From: Kineosporia corallincola
Lineage (GTDB): Bacteria; Actinomycetota; Actinomycetes; Actinomycetales; Kineosporiaceae
Length of the DNA: 64,000 nt
Assembly (NCBI RefSeq): GCF_018499875.1
Contig: NZ_JAHBAY010000023.1
Span: 28,657 to 92,656, forward strand
Direction of reading: 5' to 3'
The notes under the pieces are model-generated. The model was not told the DNA's origin. It saw only the letters and a list, made by a program, of their open reading frames with translations, and did not search any database. The position numbers and the translations under genes are program-made. This document shows positions 45,071-54,600 of this stretch, piece by piece; position 1 is the first letter of the stretch, and each line of letters opens with the position of its first letter.

Positions 45071-45856
45071 CGCTCCCCCTCCCGACCCTCATCAGGTCGG
45101 CATCCCCGTCGCGGTCAGCCCGCGTGATCCCCTGCCGGACAGCATACGAAATCCGGACAGACCCCGCTCCAGTTATCCACAGGCTTAACGTAAATCGCCC
45201 ATTTCATCTGCCCCACGAGAGTTTTCCACAGCCGGTTGCGGAGGTCAGCGAATCGGCGCACCATCGTCCTCATGCGACAGCAGCCCATTCTCGTGGCTGC
45301 CGAGATCGGAGTGCCACCAGTGGATGTCGTGATGAGAACTTATTCCAGAAACTCGTCGAGCCCCGTCGGAACCTGGCCCACCAGGATTCCGAAGGAACCC
45401 GGCGATCATCCGATCACGTTGTACAGCAATAGGATTCATGATGTGAGACGAATTCTCCTGTCTCCAGACCACTCTCGGCTGTCAACCCACCCCAGGCATC
45501 AGCCCAGCTACTCGCCCTGCGCGACGGCCACCAGGACTGCGTGGGATCTGCGGTGCCCTGCCAGGACCGGGGCGAATGCCCTGTGCATCAGCAGGAAGGC
45601 GCGAACAAGGTGCACCGTGACTCAACCAGCCCGGCCTCCGGGGTCGAGGCTGCCCGGCGCGGCCTGCGACGCCTCTTCGTGGAACCACCACAGTGGCCGA
45701 ACCCCCGAACAACATCACTCATGGACGCCGGGGGCTTCGTCGTCCATGAACCGAAGGACACCACCCGGCAAGCACCACCAGAAGGGAAGACCGAGGCACA
45801 CGGTGCCTCGGAATCACGCAGCTGACGCGGGCGCAGCCTGATGAGAAAATCAGGCC
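45071..45856. other. Gene-poor stretch of about 790 bp before the GNAT gene
   Basis: No frame shows protein-like composition. Base composition is less GC-biased than the genes around it. It probably contains the Tad operon promoter near its left end and the hairpin at 45791-45811. Confidence 0.6.
45791..45811. other. Hairpin upstream of the GNAT gene
   Basis: CCGAGGCAC and GTGCCTCGG form a perfect 9-bp stem with a 3-base loop, 46 bp before the acetyltransferase start. No T-run follows; an operator or attenuator is possible. Confidence 0.5.
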
Positions 45857-46435
45857 ATGCCCCTCGACGGACAGAACGCCGCCGTATGGCCGTCTCCCGG
45901 AGACCATCGCAAGAGCGACGCCCCGGCATCCCGGGCCGTCGCCTGGCGAATTCGGCCAGTTGCCCCCTCCGACATCGATGCCGTGCACGGCATCCTTCAA
46001 GAAAGTGCCGCCTTCCACCGACAGCAGGACCCGATCGAGGCCACACCTCAGGCACTCCGCGCCGCCCTCTTCAGCTCCCATCCCCGTGTCTACTGTCATG
46101 TGGCGGAGGCTGACGGGCCATCAGGTGCGGAGATCATCGGAACCGCTTTCTGGTTCGTCACCTTCTCCAGCTGGCGTGGACGTCATGGACTCTGGCTGGA
46201 AGACCTGTTCGTCCGCCCGCGGTACCGGGGGCTCGGAGCAGGACGGGCCCTGATCTCAGAACTCGCGACCCTGTGCGTCGAACGCGGATATACCCGCCTC
46301 GAATGGTCAGTCATGGACTGGAACGAGCCCGGCCGGAATTTCTACGAAGGCCTTGGTGCAGCTCCGCACAGCGACATGTCCACCTGGGCGCTGACCAATC
46401 CATCACTCTTGGAGCTCGCCAAGAAACCAGTGTGA
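45857..46435 (+). CDS. GNAT-family N-acetyltransferase
   Basis: A 192-residue protein with a Gcn5-like domain after about 28 residues: DLFVRPRYRGLGAGRALISELA is the acetyl-CoA-binding motif A, and MDWNEPGRNFYEGLGAAP is motif B. The substrate is unknown; the size and motifs suit a diamine/polyamine or small-molecule acetyltransferase. Confidence 0.88.
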   Translation: MPLDGQNAAVWPSPGDHRKSDAPASRAVAWRIRPVAPSDIDAVHGILQESAAFHRQQDPIEATPQALRAALFSSHPRVYCHVAEADGPSGAEIIGTAFWFVTFSSWRGRHGLWLEDLFVRPRYRGLGAGRALISELATLCVERGYTRLEWSVMDWNEPGRNFYEGLGAAPHSDMSTWALTNPSLLELAKKPV

Positions 46436-46564
46436 CGATAAGCAATCGCCGTCCAGCAAATGGTGACGCAGCGCGACCCGTTCAAAAATTGGCGCCAACT
46501 AGTGCGACAGTTACATCCGCACGCACAACTCAGTGTGTCCTATCCTTGCCTCATGGTGACATTG

Positions 46565-46588
46565 GCTTCGTTCGGTGACGAACGAAGC
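46565..46588. promoter_or_regulatory. Perfect inverted repeat upstream of the sigma factor operon
   Basis: GCTTCGTTCG and CGAACGAAGC form a perfect 10-bp inverted repeat around GTGA, 45 bp upstream of the anti-sigma factor start. It may be an operator or, if transcribed, a leader hairpin. Confidence 0.6.
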
Positions 46589-46632
46589 GCGCACCGCTAC
46601 GGCACGACACGTTCCCGGGGGCGAGGAAGGGT

Positions 46633-47055
46633 GTGGGCACGATTTCGCTCGGCAGCCGTTCCGAGACCATCCGGAGCACCGACACCGTCGATCTGCGGGT
46701 TCCAGCCGATCCGGCCTATCTCGCCATGGTCCGCACGGCGACCGCCGGCCTGGCGACCCGCCTTGATCTCACCCTGGACGACATCGAAGACCTGCGCATC
46801 GCGGTCGATGAGGCCTGTTCTCTGCTGTTGCAGGGTCGCGCCCATCCCGGGCGCACGCTCGACACCGGTTTCGAGGTGGGCCCACCGGGCAGCGGCCTCC
46901 TTTCCATCCTCATCACCGGTCCCCTCGGCCAGTTGCCCGACGGGCAGGGCTACGCCTGGTCCGTGCTGCGGGCACTCGCCGGAGAGGTCGTCACCGGCGT
47001 CGGCGACAACGGTGCATGGATCAAGCTGACGTACGTCGGACGGGGAGACCAGTGA
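46633..47055 (+). CDS. RsbW-like anti-sigma factor (ATP-binding)
   Basis: A 140-residue HATPase-fold protein: LTLDDIEDLRIAVDEACSLLL carries the region equivalent to the ATP-site Asp/Glu helix. The usual downstream Asn is replaced by Leu, as often in actinobacterial members. It lies directly before the sigma factor gene with a GTGA overlap, so it is most likely the anti-sigma factor of that sigma factor. GAGGAAGG precedes the GTG start. Confidence 0.82.
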   Translation: MGTISLGSRSETIRSTDTVDLRVPADPAYLAMVRTATAGLATRLDLTLDDIEDLRIAVDEACSLLLQGRAHPGRTLDTGFEVGPPGSGLLSILITGPLGQLPDGQGYAWSVLRALAGEVVTGVGDNGAWIKLTYVGRGDQ

Positions 47056-48095
47056 TCCAGCAGCAGGAGACGACGCTCAGCGTGCTGCAACGCGCACCTC
47101 GGCGAGACGGCTCGCCCGACGTCCCCACCGACGGCGAGCCGATCAACGGCGACTCCGTCGACGCGTCGCCGGAGTCCGGTTCAGCGGCTGAGGTCACTCC
47201 CGGCAGGGCCTTGCACCGATTCGACACGACCGCTCCGGCAGGCACTCCTCATACGGTGGCTGCCCGGCTCCGTGAGCGCGCCGAGGAGACGATCGACGAG
47301 GCCCCTGCGGATGCACCGGCACGCCGCCGCGGACGGCACGTGCGCGAAGGCAGCGAGGACGCCTCACCACGACACGATCCCGACCTGCTCCGGCTCGCCG
47401 CGCTCCCACAGAGCGACCCGCAGTACCAGCAGCTGCGCCGCACCGTCATCGAGGCACACCTCCCCCTCGTCCACCACCTCGCCCAACGCTTCAAAGGCCG
47501 CGGCGAACCCTACGACGACCTCGTCCAGGTCGGCACCATCGGCCTCCTGCACGCCGTCGACCGCTACGACCCCCAACGCGGAGCCTTCGCCGCCTTCGCC
47601 GTCCCCACCATCGTCGGCGAAATCCGCCGCCACTTCCGCGACCGCGGCTGGGCCATGCGCATCCCCCGCCGCATCCAAGACCTCGGCCGCCGCGTCTCCG
47701 AAGCCCGCGAAAGCCTCACCCACACCCTCGACCGCTCCCCCACCGTGCAGGAGATCGCCCAGTACCTCGACGTCGACGCCGATCTGGTGATCGAGGCGCT
47801 GGACACGGCGAGCGCCTACATCACCGTGCCGCTTCCCACCACGGCCGAGGAATCCGACCGGATGGGCAAGGCCTTCGAAGACGCCGGCCTGGAACTGGTC
47901 GAGCAACGGGAGACCCTCCGGCCGCTCCTGGCCCGGCTGCCCGAGAGGGAGCAGCGCATCCTGGAGCTCCGGTTCGGGAAAGGGCTCTCGCAGTCCCAGA
48001 TCGCCGCCGAGGTCGGGGTGTCCCAGATGCACGTGTCCCGGCTCCTGACCAAGAGCCTGAACATCCTGCGCAGCGGCCTCACCCAGGAACTGTAG
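47052..48095 (+). CDS. Alternative sigma factor of the SigF/SigB type
   Basis: A 347-residue sigma-70-family protein with regions 2, 3 and 4 (DDLVQVGTIGLLHAVDRYD in 2.2, GEIRRHFRDRGWAMRIPRR in 2.4/3.0, SQSQIAAEVGVSQMHVSRLL as the region 4 helix-turn-helix). It has no region 1.1; instead about 120 charged, probably disordered N-terminal residues precede region 2. The start is GTG at the anti-sigma stop. Codon use changes sharply within the gene (see findings). It presumably controls stress or stationary-phase genes. Confidence 0.92.
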   Translation: MIQQQETTLSVLQRAPRRDGSPDVPTDGEPINGDSVDASPESGSAAEVTPGRALHRFDTTAPAGTPHTVAARLRERAEETIDEAPADAPARRRGRHVREGSEDASPRHDPDLLRLAALPQSDPQYQQLRRTVIEAHLPLVHHLAQRFKGRGEPYDDLVQVGTIGLLHAVDRYDPQRGAFAAFAVPTIVGEIRRHFRDRGWAMRIPRRIQDLGRRVSEARESLTHTLDRSPTVQEIAQYLDVDADLVIEALDTASAYITVPLPTTAEESDRMGKAFEDAGLELVEQRETLRPLLARLPEREQRILELRFGKGLSQSQIAAEVGVSQMHVSRLLTKSLNILRSGLTQEL

Positions 48096-48127
48096 AAACA
48101 AGCCCCTGGGCGGCGCCTCCCCCGGCC

Positions 48128-48556
48128 TCAGGCGGGGTTGGTCTCCTCCTGCGCGATCACGTGCTTGCCGGCCACCAGGAAGCCCACGACGACGGCGATC
48201 GCGAGGATCGGGACACCGAAGTACCAGTAGCTGCTCGCGGACACCGGCATGCCCACGCCTGCCTGGAGCAGCTGCCAGGTGACGACGGGCCCGCGTGTCC
48301 AGCGGGCCCCCTGGTGCAGCCCTCTCACGGCGGCCGCCAGCGACAGCCCGATGACGGCCGCGACGAGCGCCAGGCCGATGGCGTTCCCCGGCCGCTCCGC
48401 CCCCAGGCCCTCGATCACCAGAGCCACCGCGCCGGCCAGCAGGGCCAGCGCCTCCACGGCCACCAGGACACAGACCAGGAGCCGTAACCCCTCCCGTTCC
48501 GGTGGGGCCTGCCGTCCCTCGCGTCCGACAGGCGCTGGGCTTTCCTGGCTCGCCAT
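48128..48556 (-). CDS. Small membrane protein of unknown function
   Basis: A 142-residue protein with a charged N-terminus (about 25 residues) and four membrane segments. It is convergent with the sigma factor gene, 32 bp apart. GGAGAGG lies seven bases before ATG 48556. No family is recognised. Confidence 0.82.
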   Translation of the reverse strand: MASQESPAPVGREGRQAPPEREGLRLLVCVLVAVEALALLAGAVALVIEGLGAERPGNAIGLALVAAVIGLSLAAAVRGLHQGARWTRGPVVTWQLLQAGVGMPVSASSYWYFGVPILAIAVVVGFLVAGKHVIAQEETNPA

Positions 48557-49307
48557 CACACATCCTCTCCTTCATCGTCCATTCGACCGATAGCGATTAA
48601 ACTCGGTACGGTTAAACCGAACGAGCCACGGTTCCGCGAGCGTGAGCTGCCTTACGCAGCAACGAATGTCACAGCCGCATCAGCTCAGACTTAAGGCTAC
48701 GAAAGCCATTCTTCCGACGCTGCACCCGCTCGGCCCTATTGGGGTCTTTTGGGCACTTCGGCCTGCGAACTCGACGCACGTGCGTCAATATATGGAGCAG
48801 AGAAGGCAACGGATCACTCTGCGTGGAACACCCGGAAGAATCCTGATACCACCCTTCCGGCTCTTTCACGGCACGCACTCAGGAATGTACGCGCCGTCGG
48901 AAGTTGTTCACGTAACGCGTTCTTTGCCCCACACCGAGGGTCACAGAACGGACACGGTCGATCGCAGCCACCGCTCGACCGGCCAGATTCCATCACGAGC
49001 AATGACCAGCAACGTATATACGCAACGTGTTCAACCGACTACAGTCCTGCATCGTGACCGAGGGCAACGAAACATCGCTCAGATCACTCGGGGAAAACCC
49101 TTGTGAAAGCGGGCACAAGCGTGTGAGGCTGGATGTCGAATCCGGCGAGGGCAAGCAAAACGCAATCGCCGTTGATCGGGACAACCCGGTCACCCCCGGC
49201 CACATCCCGTAAACGGGAGCAGGCCACACATCCAAGAGGACAGCGTCTGCCGCTGCGCCTCAAACCGTATACGACCGCCCACCCGGGCGTGAGGAGTGGA
49301 CGATCCC
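48557..49307. other. Long regulatory gap (750 bp) ahead of whiB
   Basis: No convincing gene was found. The base composition is clearly less GC-rich than the genes around it. It holds perfect palindromes at 48773-48786 (GACGCACGTGCGTC) and 49013-49022 (CGTATATACG), and probably the divergent promoters of the membrane protein gene and whiB, the latter with a long 5' leader. Confidence 0.6.
48773..48786. promoter_or_regulatory. 14-bp perfect palindrome
   Basis: GACGCACGTGCGTC reads the same on both strands, in the long gap between the divergent membrane-protein and whiB genes. Likely a dimeric regulator site. Confidence 0.5.
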
Positions 49308-49556
49308 ATGGACTGGCGCCATGAGGCAGCTTGCCTCGAGGAGGACCCGGAGCTGTTCTTCCCGATCGGGAACACCGGCCCTGCGATCCTTCAGATCGAG
49401 GAAGCGAAAGCTGTTTGCCGTCGATGCGAGGTCGTCGAGACCTGCCTTCGCTGGGCCATCGACTCCGGCCAGGACGCCGGCGTCTGGGGTGGCCTCTCGG
49501 AGGACGAGCGCCGTGCGCTGAAGCGCCGTAACGCTCGGGCCCGTCGCGCCAGCTGA
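49308..49556 (+). CDS. whiB1: WhiB-family transcription factor (WhiB1-like)
   Basis: An 82-residue iron-sulfur regulator: cysteines at 9, 37, 40 and 46 bind a [4Fe-4S] cluster, GVWGG (58-62) is the family turn, and a basic C-terminal tail (LKRRNARARR) follows for DNA. The opening MDWRHEAACLEEDPELFFP closely matches mycobacterial WhiB1, an essential nitric-oxide-sensing regulator that also binds the primary sigma factor. ATG 49308 is chosen since the in-frame GTG at 49296 overlaps the GAGGAG ribosome site. Confidence 0.95.
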   Translation: MDWRHEAACLEEDPELFFPIGNTGPAILQIEEAKAVCRRCEVVETCLRWAIDSGQDAGVWGGLSEDERRALKRRNARARRAS

Positions 49557-50029
49557 CTTTTCGTCAGCGCACCGTAGACCAGGCCGGCGCGGGTACTGCG
49601 GTCACTCAAGCACGTTCGGTCGATCCGCCGACACGATCGGCGATCGGCAACCGACACGTCAGCAGTCGAAAGACCGTGGTACCCGCCGCCGCTTCTCGAC
49701 GGCACCGCGAATCACCAGCACGAATCGCATCTGCCGGATCAAGCCATACAGCTTGCAGCAGAAGCACTTAGGTAAGGCAAAGCAGAGCAACAACCCGCAA
49801 CATCTCGATCACGGTTTGAAAGTTCCCGCCTGATCTGGGAACTGGAACCGGAATCGAAGTACGAGTACCGGCGACAACGGCGCAAACTGAACGTCACCGT
49901 TCAATAACGGGTTTCCCATTATTTGGGAACAAGATTCGGATCCCGTTCTGTACCCCCGGCCCGCCGGTCACTGCGTGTCCCGGAGCATCACCACATGGAT
50001 GCCCGGGACATCGTGTGTTTGGGGCTGTT
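49557..50029. other. Gap of about 470 bp between whiB and the histidine kinase gene
   Basis: No convincing gene was found. GCTGAC and GTCAGC form a short hairpin overlapping the whiB stop (49552-49568). A DtxR/IdeR-box-like sequence lies at 49768-49786 and TTCCCA/TGGGAA inverted copies at 49913-49929. It is the meeting point of two convergent genes. Confidence 0.55.
49768..49786. promoter_or_regulatory. Iron-box-like sequence
   Basis: TTAGGTAAGGCAAAGCAGA matches 15 of 19 positions of the remembered IdeR/DtxR consensus; the left half (TTAGGTAAGGC) is perfect and the right half poor. No gene starts downstream, so a chance match is quite possible. Confidence 0.25.
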
Positions 50030-51529
50030 TCAGGGCTCCGGCATCTCCTCGGGCGAGACACTGGCCATCGCCTTGCGCAGCACCACCTCGACCACCACGT
50101 CGGTGCCGCCTTCGGGGCCCTTCTCCCAGGTGATGCGCCCCCGCATCTCACCGCTGACGAGCGCCTGCACGATCTGGGTACCGAGGCCCGACTGTCCTGC
50201 CCGGAACTCCTCGGGAAGCCCGCTGCCGTCGTCCCGGATCGTCGTGCGCAGTTCCGCGCCGTTGCGCTCGGCAATCAGCGTGACCGTCCCACCACGGTCC
50301 CGGAAACCGTGCTCGACCGCATTGGTGACCAATTCGGTGAGAACCAGCGCGAGAGGAGTGGCATTCTCGGCCCGGAGTTCGCCGAATCGTCCTTCCCGGC
50401 GGATCTTCACCGAGGTGGACGGGGCAGCCAGCTCGACGGCGAGGGAGAGGGTTCGCCCGACCACGTCGTCGAAGTCGACCTTCTCACCGAAGCCCTCGGA
50501 CAGGGTCTCGTGCACCAGAGCGATGGTGGAGACCCGGCGCATCGCCTCCTGCAAGGCTCCCCGGCCCTCGGGCGACTTGATCCGGCGAGCCTGGAGGCGC
50601 AGCAGGGCGGCGACCGTCTGGAGGTTGTTCTTGACCCGGTGGTGCACCTCACGGATGGTGGCGTCCTTGGTCAGGAGCTCCTGTTCGCGCCGGCGCAGTT
50701 CGGAGATCTCACGCACCAGCAGGAGGGCTCCGGTGCGCTCGCCGGACGTCTTGAGCGGCACGGCGCGCATCGACAACGTGGCGCCGTGGTTCTCGATGTG
50801 GCTGCGCCAGGGGGCACGGCCCATCAGCACCAGGGGCAGCGACTCGTCCACCAGACCGGGCTGGTCGAGCAGGGAGGTGACGATCTCGGAGAGGCTCTGA
50901 TCGACCACCTCGCCGAAGTGACCGAGCCGGTGCAGGGCGGACACGGCGTTCGGGCTGGCGTAGGTGACCTTGCCGTCCTTGTCCATCCGGATCAGGCCGT
51001 CACCCACCCGGGGAGCGCCGCGGCGTGGGCCGCTCGGGGCACCGGGCGCCGGGAACTCACCCTCGCAGATCATCCGGGTCAGCTCGTCCGCGCACTGGAG
51101 GTACGTGAGTTCCAGCCGGCTCGGGGTGCGTGCGGCGGAGAGGTTGGTGTGCCGGGCAAGGACGGCGATGGCCCGGCCGGCCCGCAGCACCGGCACGGTC
51201 TCCTCGCGGACGGTCACGTCCTCCTGGTAGTCGGTGCCCCGTTCGCGACAGATCCGGAGTTGCTCGAACGCGCGGTCCAACAAGGGACGACGACCAGCGT
51301 CCACCGCCATGCCGACGACGTCGTCGTAGTAAACGGTGACGCCGGTACTGGGGCGGCAGTGCGCCACCGCGATCCAGCCGCCGTCGCCCTTGCGCGGAAC
51401 CCAGAGCACGAGGTCAGCGAAGGACAGGTCGGACAGCAGCTGCCAGTCGCCGGTGAGCAGTTGCAGCCACTCGAGGTCGGCCTGGCCGAGCTCGGTGTGC
51501 TTGGCGACCAGGTCTTTCATCGTGGGCAT
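50030..51529 (-). CDS. pdtaS: PdtaS-type sensor histidine kinase
   Basis: A 499-residue cytoplasmic kinase: N-terminal GAF domain (MKDLVAKHTELGQADLEWLQ opening, DWQLLSDLSFADL), a PAS domain in the middle (about 215-315), and a C-terminal HisKA_2/HATPase pair with the phosphorylated His in EVHHRVKNNLQT and ATP-binding NAVEHGF, DDGSGLP, GLGTQIV. The whole layout matches mycobacterial PdtaS, which signals to the RNA-binding regulator PdtaR; no pdtaR is next to it. I start at ATG 51529. Confidence 0.94.
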   Translation of the reverse strand: MPTMKDLVAKHTELGQADLEWLQLLTGDWQLLSDLSFADLVLWVPRKGDGGWIAVAHCRPSTGVTVYYDDVVGMAVDAGRRPLLDRAFEQLRICRERGTDYQEDVTVREETVPVLRAGRAIAVLARHTNLSAARTPSRLELTYLQCADELTRMICEGEFPAPGAPSGPRRGAPRVGDGLIRMDKDGKVTYASPNAVSALHRLGHFGEVVDQSLSEIVTSLLDQPGLVDESLPLVLMGRAPWRSHIENHGATLSMRAVPLKTSGERTGALLLVREISELRRREQELLTKDATIREVHHRVKNNLQTVAALLRLQARRIKSPEGRGALQEAMRRVSTIALVHETLSEGFGEKVDFDDVVGRTLSLAVELAAPSTSVKIRREGRFGELRAENATPLALVLTELVTNAVEHGFRDRGGTVTLIAERNGAELRTTIRDDGSGLPEEFRAGQSGLGTQIVQALVSGEMRGRITWEKGPEGGTDVVVEVVLRKAMASVSPEEMPEP

Positions 51530-51661
51530 GCGGCCCACTCTAACTATCGGTAGCGCCCGGACCCCGGCGGTGGCGGGTGCGGATTGCAAGTCGCACCGTC
51601 GCCGACCTCACATCCACGGGGTTCCGGGCGTTTACCTGTTATGAGGGGTTGGAGCGGTTCG

Positions 51662-54600
51662 TCACACGATGCTTCGCAGCGAGCGCAGCACCACAGAGAG
51701 CGCCGCCACGTCCGCCGACGGCAGCCGCACCACTTCCTCCAGCGTCGCGTGGATCCGGTCCACCCGGTCCGCGTTCACCCGCTCGAACTCGGCGATCCGT
51801 TCGGCCGGCTTTCCCGGTCCGGTCTTGGTGAGCACCGTGATGGTCAGCGTCTCCAGGGCCGCGTACAGGTCCGCCCGCAGCGCGGCCCGGGCCTGAAGCT
51901 TCCACCGGTCGTTCCGGGGCAGGCCGGAGATCCGCCGCAGCAGGGTCTGCCCGCCGTACCGCTCCGACAGGCTCAGGTAGACCCGGGCCACCTCGGCCGG
52001 ATCGGCGCCGACCTGGGTCGCTATCTGCGCGATGTCCAGCAGCATGTAGCGGGTCAGCAGACCTGCCGCCTGGCGGGCCAGCGGCTCCGGCACACCACGC
52101 CTCTTCCATTCCTCGATCTCCGCAGCCAGCACGGCGTGCTGCTGGGGCGCGACAAGTTCGGGGATCTGCGGGGCGAGCTGGGCGATCACCGGGCCGAACC
52201 GGCTCACCTCCTGGGCGATGTCGATCGTTCCGGGCACGGCCTGGATGAACCAGCGCACCGCCCGGTCCAGCAACCTGCGGAAGCTCAGGTACAACGAGGA
52301 CTGGTCGTGTGTGGAGAGCACCCCGTCCAGGGCCTCCACGGCGGTCACGAAGTTCTCGAACCCGAACACCTCCCGGGCCACGATGTAGGCACGGGCGATC
52401 TGCTCGGGTTCGGCACCCGTCTCCTCCTGGCAGCGGAAGGCGAAGGTGATCCCACCCCGGTTGACCATGTCGTTGACCAGGCAGGTGGTCACGATCTGCC
52501 GCCGCAGCGGGTGAGCCGCGAGGGAGTCGCCGTAGACCTTGCCGATCTGCGGCGGGAAGTAGCCGGTGAGCACCCGGTCGAGCCAGGGATCGTCGGGCAG
52601 CGCCGTGTCCACGATGTCGTCGGTCAGAGTGAGCTTGGCATAGGCCACCAGCACGGAGAACTCCGGCGAGGTCAGTCCCAGTTCGGCCGATTTCCGCTCG
52701 GCCAGGGTGGCGTCGTCCGGCAGGTATTCCAGGGCGCGGTCCAGCGCACCGCGGGCCTCGAGCCCCTGGATGAAGCGCTGGTGCACGGGCAGCATTCCGC
52801 GGGACTGTCGGCGGGCGTTGCCGAGCAGCACGTTCTGCTCGTAGTTGTCCCGCAGCACCAGCCGGGCCACGTCGTCGGTCATCGAGGCCAGCAACTCGGT
52901 GCGCTCGCCCACATCGAGACGGCCCGAGGTCACCAGGCCGTCCAGCAGGATCTTGATGTTCACCTCGTGGTCGGAGCAGTCCACACCGGCCGAGTTGTCG
53001 ATGGCGTCGGTGTTCACACGCACGCCGCACAGCGCCGCCTCGACCCGGCCGAGCTGGGTGAGGCCGAGGTTGCCGCCCTCCCCCACCACGCGGGCCCGCA
53101 GACCGCGACCGTCGATCCGGATACCGTCGTTGGCCTTGTCCCCGACGTCTGCGTTGCTCTCGGTGGAAGCCTTGACGTAGGTGCCGATACCGCCGTTCCA
53201 GAGCAGGTCCACCGGAGCGGTGAGGATGGCCTTCATCAGCTCGTTCGGCGTCATCGCGGTCTTCGACGCGGGGATGCCGAGGCGCTGGGCGACCTGAGGC
53301 GTGATCGGCACCGACTTGGCGTTGCGCGAATACACCCCGCCTCCGGCGCTGATCAGGGCGCTGTCGTAATCGGCCCAGCTCGAGCGGGCCAGCCGGAACA
53401 TCCGGGAACGCTCGGTGTAGGAGGTCTCGGGGTCCGGATCGGGATCCAGGAAGATGTGGCGGTGGTCGAAGGCGGCCACCAGTTGCAGGGCCTTCGACAG
53501 AAGCATGCCATTGCCGAAGACATCGCCGCTCATGTCGCCGACGCCGACCACGGTGGTCTTCATGGTGGCCACGTCGTGCCCGAGCTCGCGGAAGTGCCGG
53601 TCCACGCTCTCCCAGGCACCACGGGCGGTGATGCCCATGACCTTGTGGTCGTAACCGACCGAGCCGCCGGAGGCGAAGGCGTCCCCCAGCCAGAACCCGT
53701 ACCCGGCAGCCACCTCGTTGGCCAGGTCGGAGAAGGCAGCCGTGCCCTTGTCCGCTGCGACCACCAGATAGCTGTCGTCGGCGTCGTGGCGGAACACGTT
53801 GGGCGGCGGAACGATTCGCTGGGTGCCGTTCTCCATCACACGGTTGTCGGTCACGTCGAGCAGCGACCCGATGAAGCTCCGGTAGCAGGCGATGCCCTCG
53901 GCCAGCCAGGCGTCGCGGTCGGCAGCCGGGTCGGGCAGTTGCTTGGCCACGAAGCCGCCCTTGGCACCGGTCGGCACGATGACCGCGTTCTTCACCATCT
54001 GCGCCTTGACCAGCCCCAGGATCTCGGTGCGGAAGTCCTCACGCCGGTCACTCCAGCGCAGGCCACCTCGGGCGACGGCTCCAAAGCGCAAATGAACGCC
54101 CTCCACCCAGGGCGAATACACGAATATCTCGTGGGCGGGACGAGGAGCCGGCAGGTCCGGCACCGCTCGCGGGTCGAGCTTGAAGGCCAGAGCTCGCCGA
54201 ATCCCGGTGGCCGGCTCGGCGTCCTCCTCCATCAGATAGCGGTTGGTCCGGGTCGTGGCCTGCATCAGGGCCAGGAACGAACGCAGGATCCGGTCCTGGT
54301 CCAGGCTCGAGACCTCGTCGAGCGCGGCGGAGATCCTGACGACCAGAGCGTCCGAGGCTGCGGATCGTCCTTCCGTCTCCGAGTCGGAAGCCTCCTGGCC
54401 GCCGAACAGACGCGGATCGAAGCGGGTTTCGAAGAGCTCGACCAGCATCACCGCGATGCCAGGGTTCGAAACCAGGCAGTTTCCGATGTAGTCCTGCCCG
54501 AAGGCGGAGCCGGTCTGCCGCAGGTACCGGGCGTAACCGCGCAGCACCGAAACCTGACGCCAGTCGAGGCCTGCCGTCAGCACAAGCCGCTCGAAGCCGT

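Noticed and set aside
45236..45841. Possible 200-codon gene upstream of the GNAT gene
   Set aside because: Amino-acid composition is Arg/Pro/Ser/Thr-rich and random, with many A/T third positions unlike real genes here, and no motif.
48642..49106. Possible 150-codon gene upstream of whiB1
   Set aside because: No coding-like third-position bias, no motif; other frames in the region are equally open.
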